Both the position numbers and the translations under genes were made by a program. A stretch of 64,000 nt of DNA, from assembly GCA_964595575.1 (NCBI GenBank), contig CAZQRA010000001.1, positions 62,001-126,000 of the forward strand. Reading direction: 5' to 3'. The stretch is from PALSA-612 sp964595575 (GTDB lineage: Bacteria > Actinomycetota > Thermoleophilia > Gaiellales > Gaiellaceae). How positions within the stretch are numbered: the stretch's first letter is position 1; each line of letters opens with the position of its first letter. Under the pieces are notes generated by a model. The model was not told the DNA's origin. It did not search any database and was given only the letters and a program-made list of their open reading frames with translations. Below are positions 55,984 to 63,424 of this stretch, one piece after another.

Positions 55984-56697
55984 ATGCCCGAGGGCGCCTA
56001 CCTCCTCAACCTGGGCCTGACTCCCTATCGGGAGGCCTGGCGGCTCCAGCGCTCGTTGGCGGCGGCCGTCTCCCAAGGGGCGATCCCGGAGACGGTGATC
56101 CTCCTCGAGCATCCGCCTGTCATCACCCTGGGGCGAAGGGCGAGCTCCCAGGAGCTCCACCTCCCTCCTGGGGTGGAGGTGGAGATCGTGGAGACCGATC
56201 GGGGGGGCAAGTCGACCTACCACGGCCCCGGGCAGCTCGTCTGCTACCCCATCCTCGACCTCGCCCGGCACGGGCGCGACGTCAAGCGGTACGTACGCGA
56301 CCTGGAGGAGGCGGCGATCCGCGCCTTGGCTGCCTTCGGGCTTCAGGGCAGGCGCCTCGAGGGCTTGACCGGGGTCTGGCTGGAGCGCCCGCCCCGCAAG
56401 ATCTGCTCGATCGGGGTGCACGTGTCCCGCTGGGTGACGACGCACGGCTACGCCTTGAACGTCGATCTCGACCCGGCTCCGTTCCGGGAGTGGATCACGG
56501 CCTGCGGGCTCGAGGACGCCGTCTTCACCACCATGGCCCAGGAGCTCGGGCGTCCCGTCTCCGTGGACGAGGTGCGGCCGGCCGCCGCCCGGGCCCTCGA
56601 GGAGGTCTTCGACCTACGGCTGGAGGAGCTGCCGGCGGAGGAGGGAGCGGGTCTGTGGCCGCAGCCGGTGCACGAGCGGCTGGCGGCCGAGGGCTGA
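55984..56697 (+). CDS. lipB: Octanoyltransferase (lipoyl(octanoyl) transferase)
   Basis: LipB moves octanoyl groups from acyl carrier protein to lipoyl domains. The 237-aa protein has LNLGLTPYREAWRLQRSL, LLEHPPVITLGRRAS, TDRGGKSTYHGPGQLVCYPILDL with the conserved Gly/His region, then RKICSIGVHVSRWVTTHGYALNVDLD with the catalytic Lys, and ITACGLEDAVFTTMAQEL with the catalytic Cys. A 20-residue C-terminal extension follows the fold. It lies 43 bases after E2 and 47 before lipA, consistent with supply of the cofactor for the adjacent dehydrogenase complex. Confidence 0.95.
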   Translation: MPEGAYLLNLGLTPYREAWRLQRSLAAAVSQGAIPETVILLEHPPVITLGRRASSQELHLPPGVEVEIVETDRGGKSTYHGPGQLVCYPILDLARHGRDVKRYVRDLEEAAIRALAAFGLQGRRLEGLTGVWLERPPRKICSIGVHVSRWVTTHGYALNVDLDPAPFREWITACGLEDAVFTTMAQELGRPVSVDEVRPAAARALEEVFDLRLEELPAEEGAGLWPQPVHERLAAEG

Positions 56698-56730
56698 CCG
56701 AGGGCTTACGTCCTGCCGTGCCTCCCCGAG

Positions 56731-56736
56731 TAGACT
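56731..56736 (+). promoter_or_regulatory. -10 box of leaderless lipA promoter
   Basis: TAGACT ends 7 bases before ATG 56744, so lipA can be transcribed apart from the dehydrogenase operon. Confidence 0.5.
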
Positions 56737-56743
56737 GGCTTCC

Positions 56744-57697
56744 ATGGAGCGCTCGCTGCCCGTAGCGGGCCGGCCGCGCCGGCCGGAGTGGATGAAGGTG
56801 CGGGCGCCCAGCCCCGACTCCCGCTACCAAGAGGTGCGCGCCCTGATCCGGGGGCAGCGCCTGCACACGATCTGCGAGGAGGCCCGCTGCCCCAACATCG
56901 GCGAGTGCTGGGGCCGGGGCACGGCCACCTTCCAGATCCTGGGCGACATCTGCACCCGGGCCTGTCGCTACTGCTACGTGACCTCCGGCAAGCCCACAGG
57001 CCCCCCCGACCCCCTCGAGCCGCTGCGCGTGGCCGAGGCGGCCGCGCGGATGGGGCTCAGGCACGTGGTCGTGACCTCGGTCGACCGCGACGATCTCCCC
57101 GACAAGGGAGCCGGCCAGTACGCGGCCACGATTCGCGCCCTCAAGCGCCGTCTACCGGGGGTGTCGGTGGAGGTGCTGACGCCCGACTTCCTGGGCTACG
57201 AGGAGGAGGCTCTACGCCTGGTCCTGGGCGAGCGGCCGGAGGTGTTCAACCACAACATCGAGACGGTGCGTCGCCTCCATCCCAGGATGCGCGGGGCCAA
57301 GGCCTCCTACGACAAGGCCCTCTGGCTTTTGCGCCGGGCCAAGGAGGTGGCCAACTACCCGCTGCTGACCAAGTCGGGGATCATCGTGGGCCTGGGCGAG
57401 ACGAACGAGGAGGTCGTAGAGACGATGCGCGACCTCCGCGGAAGCGGCGTGGACGTCGTCACCATCGGCCAGTACCTACAGCCCTCGCCTAAGCACGCCC
57501 CCATCCACCGCTGGGTGCACCCGGACGAGTTTCGCTTCTTCCGGGAGCAGGGCGAGGCCATGGGCTTCGGCTCCGTCTTCTCGGGGCCCCTCGTCCGCTC
57601 GAGCTACCGGGCCGAGGAGCAGAGGCGGGCGGCCGCGTCGCGTACTGAGGAGGAAGGAGGGCCGCCTGCCGGCGGCCCTCCTTCGGTCAGGAGCTAA
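56744..57697 (+). CDS. lipA: Lipoyl synthase (radical SAM)
   Basis: LipA inserts two sulfurs into octanoyl groups. Both iron-sulfur clusters are visible: the auxiliary cluster CEEARCPNIGEC (Cys-x4-Cys-x5-Cys) near residues 43-54 and the radical SAM cluster CTRACRYC (CxxxCxxC) near residues 69-76. VSVEVLTPDFLGYEEE, FNHNIETVRRL, SGIIVGLGETNEEVVETMRDLR and the C-terminal SGPLVRSSYRAEEQ are standard. The last 18 residues encode a GC hairpin rather than conserved sequence. The 3' end overlaps the converging trypsin-like gene by 4 bases. Confidence 0.96.
   Translation: MERSLPVAGRPRRPEWMKVRAPSPDSRYQEVRALIRGQRLHTICEEARCPNIGECWGRGTATFQILGDICTRACRYCYVTSGKPTGPPDPLEPLRVAEAAARMGLRHVVVTSVDRDDLPDKGAGQYAATIRALKRRLPGVSVEVLTPDFLGYEEEALRLVLGERPEVFNHNIETVRRLHPRMRGAKASYDKALWLLRRAKEVANYPLLTKSGIIVGLGETNEEVVETMRDLRGSGVDVVTIGQYLQPSPKHAPIHRWVHPDEFRFFREQGEAMGFGSVFSGPLVRSSYRAEEQRRAAASRTEEEGGPPAGGPPSVRS
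57654..57683. terminator. Terminator hairpin inside the 3' end of lipA
   Basis: AAGGAGGGCCGCC, loop TGCC, then the exact reverse complement gives a 13-base-pair stem. It lies within the last codons of lipA and would stop transcription from either direction between converging genes. Confidence 0.65.
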
Positions 57698-58545
57698 GAC
57701 TCCAGGAAGGTGGCCAGCCAGTCGAGGTCGTCTTCCTTGTCGATGCGGTAGACCCCGCCTGTGCCGGAACAGGTCTCGTTGAGGCCGAAGGAGGTAACGC
57801 CTGCCAGGGTGCGCGACGTTCCGATGAAGTTCGGGCCTCCCGAGTCGCCGAAGCACGTCCCGCCCGTGTTCGCGTTGTTCGAGACCAGCAGCGCGAAGTC
57901 TCCCACGATGCCGCCGTTGATCTGGTTGAGCTTCGGATACGCCACCATCCGCGTCCGCAGGGCCTGCGTCTTCCACGACGCCCGCAGCGGGAAGCTCTTT
58001 TGGAGCCCGTACCCGACGGCGGTGAAGGTGACGTCCTGCAACCCGCGCTGCCTGGCCAGCCGGTCGAGCTGGTCGAGCTCAGGGAGGCGGCCGTAGGTGC
58101 TCATGTTGACAGGGGGGTCGAGGACGACGACGCCGAGGTCGTGGAGGAAGAACGCGTTCGGGTTATACTCCGGGTGCGTCTGCGGCGTGCCGGACGCGTC
58201 GCCGGTGCAGGGATAGCCGGTGATGTCCTTGCACCGATTGGGACCATCCGCCGGGTAGCCTGACGCGAGCGGGATCGGGTCGGGGTAGCCTGAGTCGAAC
58301 CAGATCGCGACCGTGGCAGCGGGAGCCTCGGTGCAGTGGCCGGCTGTCAGGAACACGGTGGGCGACAGGAGCGTTCCGCTGCAGCGCCAAAGCGGGTTGC
58401 CGCTACTGTCCTTGGCGACCATGAGCCCCACGTACGGGTGACCGTTGCCGTCCGGGACGCCATTCGTGATCGCGCTCGCGGGCGCCGCCAGGAGGACGAA
58501 GGCGGAAGCCGCGAGGGCGATCAGGGGCAGAGGAAAACGTCTCAT
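57694..58545 (-). CDS. Secreted trypsin-like serine protease (S1 family)
   Basis: The 283-aa protein starts with a Sec signal peptide (RRFPLPLIALAASAFVLLAAPASA, cleavage after ASA). The mature protein begins ITNG, similar to the activated N-terminus of chymotrypsin-like proteases. The catalytic triad is His in VFLTAGHCTEA, Asp in FFLHDLGVVVL, and Ser in CFGDSGGPNF. Cys pairs around the His and Ser loops support a secreted enzyme. GGAAGGAGG 6 bases before ATG 58545 is the strongest ribosome site in this part and selects the start over a GTG six codons upstream. Confidence 0.9.
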   Translation of the reverse strand: MRRFPLPLIALAASAFVLLAAPASAITNGVPDGNGHPYVGLMVAKDSSGNPLWRCSGTLLSPTVFLTAGHCTEAPAATVAIWFDSGYPDPIPLASGYPADGPNRCKDITGYPCTGDASGTPQTHPEYNPNAFFLHDLGVVVLDPPVNMSTYGRLPELDQLDRLARQRGLQDVTFTAVGYGLQKSFPLRASWKTQALRTRMVAYPKLNQINGGIVGDFALLVSNNANTGGTCFGDSGGPNFIGTSRTLAGVTSFGLNETCSGTGGVYRIDKEDDLDWLATFLES

Positions 58546-58581
58546 CGAGCCTCCTTCCGCCACGGTTGCGACTGAAGCGAG

Positions 58582-59910
58582 CTAGGGGCCGTGCGGCTTG
58601 GCCATGGCCCGGTAGTCGAGGGCCTTGTCCAGGATCTCCTCGGACACCCCCTTGTCGCGGGCGACCTGGCGCAGCGGCCGTCCCGAGGCGGCCGCCTCCT
58701 TGACGATCTCGGTGGCCTTGTCGTAGCCGATGTAGGGGTTGAGGGCGGTCGCCGCCGACAGGGTGAGCTCCGCGTACTCCTCGCACCGCTTGCGGTTGGC
58801 GACGATGCCCTCGACGCACTTGTCGGCGAAGAGCCGGGAGGACGCGGAGAGGAGCTCGATCGACTCGAGCAGGTTCTTGGCCATCATGGGCACGAACACG
58901 TTGAGCTCGAAGTGCCCCTGGAGGCCGCCGACGGCGATGGCTTGGTCGTTGCCGATCACCTGGGCGGCGACCTGGGTCACTACCTCGGGGATGACCGGGT
59001 TGACCTTGCCCGGCATGATCGAGCTTCCCTTCTGGAGCTCGGGCAAGAAGATCTCGGTCAGGCCGGCCCGCGGCCCCGAGCCCATCCAGCGGATGTCGTT
59101 GGCGATCTTGGTCAAGGACACGGCCACGGTCTTGAGCGCCCCCGAGGTCTCCACCAGGCTGTCCCGGGCGGCCGTGGCCTCGAACGGATCGGCCGGGGGA
59201 AAGATGGCAAGACCCGTCTCCTCGCTCAAGCGGGAGCGGACCCGGGCGGCGAACTCGGGATGGGTGTTGAGGCCGGTACCCACGGCGGTGCCGCCCAGGG
59301 GGATCTGGCCCAGGCGGGGGAGGGCGTCCCTGATGCGGGCGATCCCTTGCCGTACCTGGGCGGCGTAGCCGCCGAACTCCTGGCCCAGGGTCACCGGCAC
59401 CGCGTCCATGAGGTGGGTGCGCCCCGACTTGACGACGTCGTCGAATTCCCTCGCCTTGGCCTCCAGCGCGGAAGCGAGCCGCTCCAGAGCGGGCAAGAGC
59501 TCGTTCACGATCTCGTCCAAGGCGGCCAAGTGGACGGCCGAGGGGAAGACGTCGTTGGAGGACTGGCCCATGTTGACGTCGTCGTTGGGGTGGACGTCGG
59601 GGCCGGCCAGGGCGGCGATCACCTCGTTGGCGTTCATGTTGGAGCTGGTACCGGAGCCGGTCTGGAAGACGTCGACCGGGAACTGGTCGTCGAGCTCGCC
59701 GGCGGCCACTCGGTCGGCAGCGGCGGCGATGCGCTCGGCCTTGTCCGGGTCGAGCAGGCCGAGCTCGGCGTTGACCCGGGCGGCGGCGGCCTTGATTCGT
59801 CCCAGCCAGCGGGCCACAGGAACGGGGATGGGACGACCGGAGACGGGGAAGTTCTCGATCGCCTTGCGGGTCTCCTCCCCCCACAGCTCCTGGCGCTCAG
59901 CCGTGGCCAC
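58582..59910 (-). CDS. fumC: Fumarate hydratase, class II
   Basis: FumC hydrates fumarate to malate in the TCA cycle. The 442-aa protein has the superfamily motifs FQTGSGTSSNMNANEVIAA, SSNDVFPSAVHLAAL, KSGRTHLMDAVPVTLGQEFGGY (catalytic His), and GSSIMPGKVNPVIPE near residue 300. Other members of the superfamily (aspartase, argininosuccinate lyase) are excluded by the exact GSGTSSNMNANEV form. GTG 59910 has TAGACT 7 bases upstream. The secreted protease gene follows 36 bases downstream but has its own ribosome site. Confidence 0.95.
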   Translation of the reverse strand: MATAERQELWGEETRKAIENFPVSGRPIPVPVARWLGRIKAAAARVNAELGLLDPDKAERIAAAADRVAAGELDDQFPVDVFQTGSGTSSNMNANEVIAALAGPDVHPNDDVNMGQSSNDVFPSAVHLAALDEIVNELLPALERLASALEAKAREFDDVVKSGRTHLMDAVPVTLGQEFGGYAAQVRQGIARIRDALPRLGQIPLGGTAVGTGLNTHPEFAARVRSRLSEETGLAIFPPADPFEATAARDSLVETSGALKTVAVSLTKIANDIRWMGSGPRAGLTEIFLPELQKGSSIMPGKVNPVIPEVVTQVAAQVIGNDQAIAVGGLQGHFELNVFVPMMAKNLLESIELLSASSRLFADKCVEGIVANRKRCEEYAELTLSAATALNPYIGYDKATEIVKEAAASGRPLRQVARDKGVSEEILDKALDYRAMAKPHGP

Positions 59911-59917
59911 GGCAGGG

Positions 59918-59923
59918 AGTCTA
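59918..59923 (-). promoter_or_regulatory. -10 box of leaderless fumC promoter
   Basis: TAGACT on the minus strand ends 7 bases before GTG 59910. Confidence 0.5.
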
Positions 59924-59957
59924 GCCCAGCCCGGTCGAGCCCGGTGATCAGGATCGA

Positions 59958-61328
59958 CTAGGCTCGGGCGGCGGCCAAGAGCTCCTCCCAGGTGCAGAGC
60001 TTGACGCGGGGCCGGCCTAGGGGCTCGCCCCGGGCCCGCTCGAGGGCGTCGATCGCCTCCCAGCCGGCGTAGGTCACGACCTCCACGCCCCGCTCGGCGA
60101 GGAGGGCGTCGACTGCCTGGGACGAGGTCTCGTGCTCGGGCAAAAGGCCACCGCGGGCGTCCTCGAGCAGGGCTTCCACCGTCTCGGAGGCATCCTTCTT
60201 GTTGGTGCCGATGACCCCGGTCGGGCCCCGCTTGATCCAGCCCGCGCAGTAGAGGCCGGGGATGGGGTGGCCGCTCTCGTCTAGCACCCGGCCCCGCCGG
60301 TTGGGGATGGTGCCGCTGCCCTCGTCGAAGGGGGCTCCAGGGATGGGCAGGCCGTGGTAGCCGATGCTGCGGAAGACGATGCCGCAGGGGAGCACCTCCC
60401 GCTCGCCGGTAGGGACCGCGCGCACCCGCCCGTCCTCGCCGGCCTGAAGCTCGTTTCGCTCCAGCTCGATCGCCTCCACCCGCTCGCGCCCCAGGATCGC
60501 CACAGGCGAGCGGCGGAACCGAAACACGATCCGCCGCGGCCTCCCTGCCGGCGGCCGGCCGGCGTACTCCCGGAGGACCTCGAGGTTGCGGCGGGCGGTG
60601 GCGTCGTGCTCGAGCGCGGTCTGGCTGGCAGGGTCGAGCTCGAGCTCGGCCGGGTCGACCACGACGTCGGCACCCTGCAGGTCGCCCAGCTCCTTGAGCT
60701 CGGGAGTGGTGAAGGCAGCCTGGGCCGGCCCCCGCCGGCCCACGACCACGATCTCCCGGATGCCGGCGGAGACGATGGCCTCGATGGAGGCGTCGGTGGC
60801 GTCGGTGGGACGAAGCTCCTCCTCGGTCAAAGCCAGCATGCGGGCCACGTCCAAGGCCACGTTGCCGTTGCCGATGACCACCGCCCTCTCGACGGCGAGG
60901 TCGAAAGAGAGGTGCTGGAAGTCGGGGTGGCCGTTGTACCAGGCTACGAGCTCGGTGGCGGCCCAGGAGCCCGGCAGGTCCTCCCCGGGGATGCCGAGGC
61001 GGCGGTCGGTCTGGGCCCCCACGGCGTACACCACCGCGTCGTAGAGGCGGAGGAGGTCCTGGTGGGAGAGGTCGCGCCCGGCCTCCACGTTGCCCAGGAA
61101 GCGGAACCCAGGCTGCTTGGCGATCTTCTCGAACGCCCGCGACACCGACTTGATGTTGGGGTGGTCGGGGGCCACCCCCAGGCGGACGAGTCCCCAGGGA
61201 GTAGGCAGCCGCTCGATCATGTCCACCTCGACTGGGGGCTCGGTGCTGGAGAGGAGAGCCCCGGCAGCGTAGAACCCGGCCGGCCCCGAGCCGACCACGG
61301 CCACGCGCAGGCGTCCGTCCGAGGTCAC
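59958..61328 (-). CDS. fprA: Ferredoxin-NADP+ reductase, adrenodoxin-reductase type (FprA)
   Basis: The 456-aa flavoprotein begins RVAVVGSGPAGFYAAGALL (FAD fold), TPWGLVRLGVAPDHPNIKSV, then VVIGNGNVALDVARML (NADPH fold), and near the end YCAGWIKRGPTGVIGTNKKDASETV, a signature of FprA and adrenodoxin reductase. It moves electrons between NADPH and ferredoxins, which would feed enzymes such as P450s or Fe-S assembly. The type is common in actinobacteria. GTG 61328 has TAGGAT 7 bases upstream. The A-type carrier gene ends 36 bases upstream. Confidence 0.93.
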   Translation of the reverse strand: MTSDGRLRVAVVGSGPAGFYAAGALLSSTEPPVEVDMIERLPTPWGLVRLGVAPDHPNIKSVSRAFEKIAKQPGFRFLGNVEAGRDLSHQDLLRLYDAVVYAVGAQTDRRLGIPGEDLPGSWAATELVAWYNGHPDFQHLSFDLAVERAVVIGNGNVALDVARMLALTEEELRPTDATDASIEAIVSAGIREIVVVGRRGPAQAAFTTPELKELGDLQGADVVVDPAELELDPASQTALEHDATARRNLEVLREYAGRPPAGRPRRIVFRFRRSPVAILGRERVEAIELERNELQAGEDGRVRAVPTGEREVLPCGIVFRSIGYHGLPIPGAPFDEGSGTIPNRRGRVLDESGHPIPGLYCAGWIKRGPTGVIGTNKKDASETVEALLEDARGGLLPEHETSSQAVDALLAERGVEVVTYAGWEAIDALERARGEPLGRPRVKLCTWEELLAAARA

Positions 61329-61335
61329 GAGGACG

Positions 61336-61341
61336 ATCCTA
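61336..61341 (-). promoter_or_regulatory. -10 box of leaderless fprA promoter
   Basis: TAGGAT on the minus strand ends 7 bases before GTG 61328. Confidence 0.5.
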
Positions 61342-61364
61342 CGGCGCTCGGCGAGAGGCCGCGC

Positions 61365-61775
61365 TCAGAACGAGCCGCAGCCCGAGCCGCAGCCGTAGCC
61401 GGCCTCGGGGGCCTCGCCCTCGGCCACCTGGAAGGAGTGGCCGCACCCGCAGGAGGCGACGACGTTCGGGTTCTCGATCTTGAAGCCCGCCTCCTGGATC
61501 GTCTCTACGAAGTCGATGGTGGAGCCGCGCAGGTAGGGAGCGCTCCAGGGATCGACCACGATGGTTACCCCGTGCGACTCCAGCTCGTGGTCGCCTTCCT
61601 GGGGGCCTCGGTCGAAGCCGAGTGCGTACTCGAACCCCGAGCAACCTCCGCCCTGCACCGCCACCCGTAGCACCTCGGCCTCGCCGGCGGGCTCCTGGGC
61701 CTGGAGCTGCTTGATCTTGGCGGCTGCGCTCTCGGTGAGGGAGACCAGCGTCTCCCGGCTCTCCAAGGTCTCCAT
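61365..61775 (-). CDS. A-type iron-sulfur carrier protein (HesB/IscA/ErpA family)
   Basis: The 136-aa protein has VSLTESAAAKIKQLQAQEP, LRVAVQGGGCSGFEYALGFD with the first Cys, STIDFVETIQEAGFKIENPNV, and SCGCGHSF with the CxC pair that completes the cluster site. A tail of about 20 residues continues with GYGCGSGCGSF, adding two more Cys residues, which ordinary IscA and ErpA lack. It carries Fe-S clusters to client proteins; lipA, complex I subunits and the ferredoxin system are nearby candidates. ATG 61775 has TACTAT 6 bases upstream. Confidence 0.9.
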   Translation of the reverse strand: METLESRETLVSLTESAAAKIKQLQAQEPAGEAEVLRVAVQGGGCSGFEYALGFDRGPQEGDHELESHGVTIVVDPWSAPYLRGSTIDFVETIQEAGFKIENPNVVASCGCGHSFQVAEGEAPEAGYGCGSGCGSF

Positions 61776-61781
61776 GCGGCC

Positions 61782-61787
61782 ATAGTA
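61782..61787 (-). promoter_or_regulatory. -10 box of leaderless Fe-S carrier promoter
   Basis: TACTAT on the minus strand ends 6 bases before ATG 61775. Confidence 0.5.
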
Positions 61788-61935
61788 CCAGCCGCCATGG
61801 CGGCCGCGAAGGCGGCGGAGGCTTCGGCTTGTAACAGCAGTATCTCTCACGCGGAAAGGGTTTGCCGCTTTCCTCGTGCAGGGTCTGCGTTTCCTGGTAG
61901 TTTCCGACAGGACGATCCAGGAGGGGGTATCGCGG

Positions 61936-62298
61936 GTGCTGGAAAGCTGGCTTCCGTTCCTGATCTACGCGCTCTTTGCAGCCGCTATCCCGGCGTCGAT
62001 GCTGGTCATGTCGTTCGTCTTCTCGACCCGGCCCAAGGCCCGCACCCGGGCGCGTGGCATCCCCTTCGAGTCGGGGGTCTCCCAGGGTCCCCCTCCCACG
62101 CAGCGGTTCACGATCAGCTTCTACCTCACCGCCATGCTCTTCATCGTGTTCGACATCGAGGTCGTGTTCCTCTACCCGCTGGCGGTGATCCTGGACGAGC
62201 TGGGCTGGTTCGGCCTGGTCGAGCTGGTCGTGTTCGTGGGCATCCTGGCCCTGGGCTACGTGTACGTCTGGCGCAAGAGGGCGCTGGAGTGGCAGTAG
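61936..62298 (+). CDS. nuoA: NADH-quinone oxidoreductase subunit A
   Basis: NuoA is a small membrane subunit of complex I. The 120-aa protein has three hydrophobic helices, RTRARGIPFESGVSQGPPPTQRFTISFYLTAMLFIVFDIEVVFLYP, with the conserved Glu/Asp pair in FDIEVVF. GTG 61936 is preceded by AGGAGGGGG 9 bases upstream; the frame remains open to 61876 but the extra 20 residues are not family-like. The 160 bases upstream contain a hairpin (GGAAAG...CTTTCC), so this mRNA has a long leader. nuoB overlaps by 10 bases. The operon continues beyond the window. Confidence 0.93.
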   Translation: MLESWLPFLIYALFAAAIPASMLVMSFVFSTRPKARTRARGIPFESGVSQGPPPTQRFTISFYLTAMLFIVFDIEVVFLYPLAVILDELGWFGLVELVVFVGILALGYVYVWRKRALEWQ

Positions 62299-62870
62299 GG
62301 GCACGGCGACTGCGCGAGGCGGGGCTTCGCTCCGAGCGCCTCCTGTGGCCCGACAAGGGGCCGGGGGTGTTCGAGCGGGAGGTGGCCCGCCTCGAGGAGC
62401 GGCTGCTCCTCACCACCCTGGAGCGGGCGGTGGCGTGGGCCCAGTCCAAGTCCATGTGGCCGGACACCTTCGGGCTTGCCTGCTGCGCGATCGAGATGAT
62501 GTCGATCGTCTCCTCCCGCTACGACATCGCCCGCTTCGGCATGGAGGCCTTCCGCGCCTCCCCCCGCCAGGCCGATCTCCTCATCGTCTCCGGTCGGGTG
62601 GTGCACAAGATGGCGGCTCCCCTGCGCCAGATCTACGACCAGATGCTGGAGCCGAAGTGGGTGATCGCCATGGGCGCCTGCGCCTCCTCGGGGGGCATGT
62701 TCAACAACTACACGACCCTCCAGGGCGTGGACAAGATCGTGCCCGTGGACGTCCACGTCCCCGGCTGTCCCCCTCGCCCGGAGGCGCTCATGGAGGGGAT
62801 CATCCGCCTCCACGAGAAGGTCCAGGCGGGGGTGCCCCCGGCCTACGAGATTCGAGGGGTGGCCGAGTGA
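62289..62870 (+). CDS. nuoB: NADH-quinone oxidoreductase subunit B
   Basis: NuoB carries the terminal N2 [4Fe-4S] cluster next to the quinone site. The 193-aa protein has the ligands FGLACCAIEMM (tandem Cys), GACASSGGMFNNY, and VPGCPPRPEAL. ARFGMEAFRASPRQADLLIVSG is also conserved. GTG 62289 overlaps nuoA by 10 bases; a later start cannot be excluded because the first 40 residues are variable. Its stop overlaps the start of nuoC by 4 bases. Confidence 0.95.
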   Translation: MAVGARRLREAGLRSERLLWPDKGPGVFEREVARLEERLLLTTLERAVAWAQSKSMWPDTFGLACCAIEMMSIVSSRYDIARFGMEAFRASPRQADLLIVSGRVVHKMAAPLRQIYDQMLEPKWVIAMGACASSGGMFNNYTTLQGVDKIVPVDVHVPGCPPRPEALMEGIIRLHEKVQAGVPPAYEIRGVAE

Positions 62871-63424
62871 CGGTCTTCGCCTCCGTGCCCGGGCTGGTGG
62901 AGGAGAAGGAGGCCCACGGCGAGACGACCCTCGTAGTCGATCCCGCCCGGGTGGTCGAGGCCTGTCTCTACCTCCGCGACGAGCTCGGCTTCAACTTCCT
63001 CTCCGACCTCTCCGCCGTCGACTACCTGGGCTGGGGGGAGCGGCCGGTAGCCGGGTACTACGGGACCGCCGGGGGGCGCGACATCAACTCCCCGGGGACG
63101 GCCGCCCTCGGTCGCCTGCCCCAGCCCAAGCCCAAGCGCTTCTGCGTCAACTACCACCTCCTCCGCCTGCGCTCGGGGGCGCGCGAGGCGCCGCGGGTGC
63201 GGGTGCAGGTCTTCGTCGACGAGGGCGAGGCTGTGCCCAGCGTGGTCGGGGTGTGGCCCACCGCCGACTGGCACGAGCGGGAGGCCTTCGACCTCATGGG
63301 GATCCGATTCCAGGGCCACCCCAACCTGTGTCGGATCATCATGCCCGACGACTGGGAGGGCCATCCCCTGCGCAAGGACTACCCGCTCGGGGGAGAGCCG
63401 GTGCGCTTCTCGGAGGAGGAGTGA
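62867..63424 (+). CDS. nuoC: NADH-quinone oxidoreductase subunit C
   Basis: NuoC is the 30-kDa-type hydrophilic subunit of the complex I connecting arm. The 185-aa protein ends with the family signature VGVWPTADWHEREAFDLMGIRFQGHPNLCRIIMPDDWEGHPLRKDYPLGGEPV. The N-terminal part LGFNFLSDLSAVDYLG is also typical. An insertion around YYGTAGGRDINSPGTAALG is not usual. The start GTG 62867 overlaps the nuoB stop (GTGA), and the stop shares one base with the nuoD ATG. Confidence 0.94.
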   Translation: MTVFASVPGLVEEKEAHGETTLVVDPARVVEACLYLRDELGFNFLSDLSAVDYLGWGERPVAGYYGTAGGRDINSPGTAALGRLPQPKPKRFCVNYHLLRLRSGAREAPRVRVQVFVDEGEAVPSVVGVWPTADWHEREAFDLMGIRFQGHPNLCRIIMPDDWEGHPLRKDYPLGGEPVRFSEEE

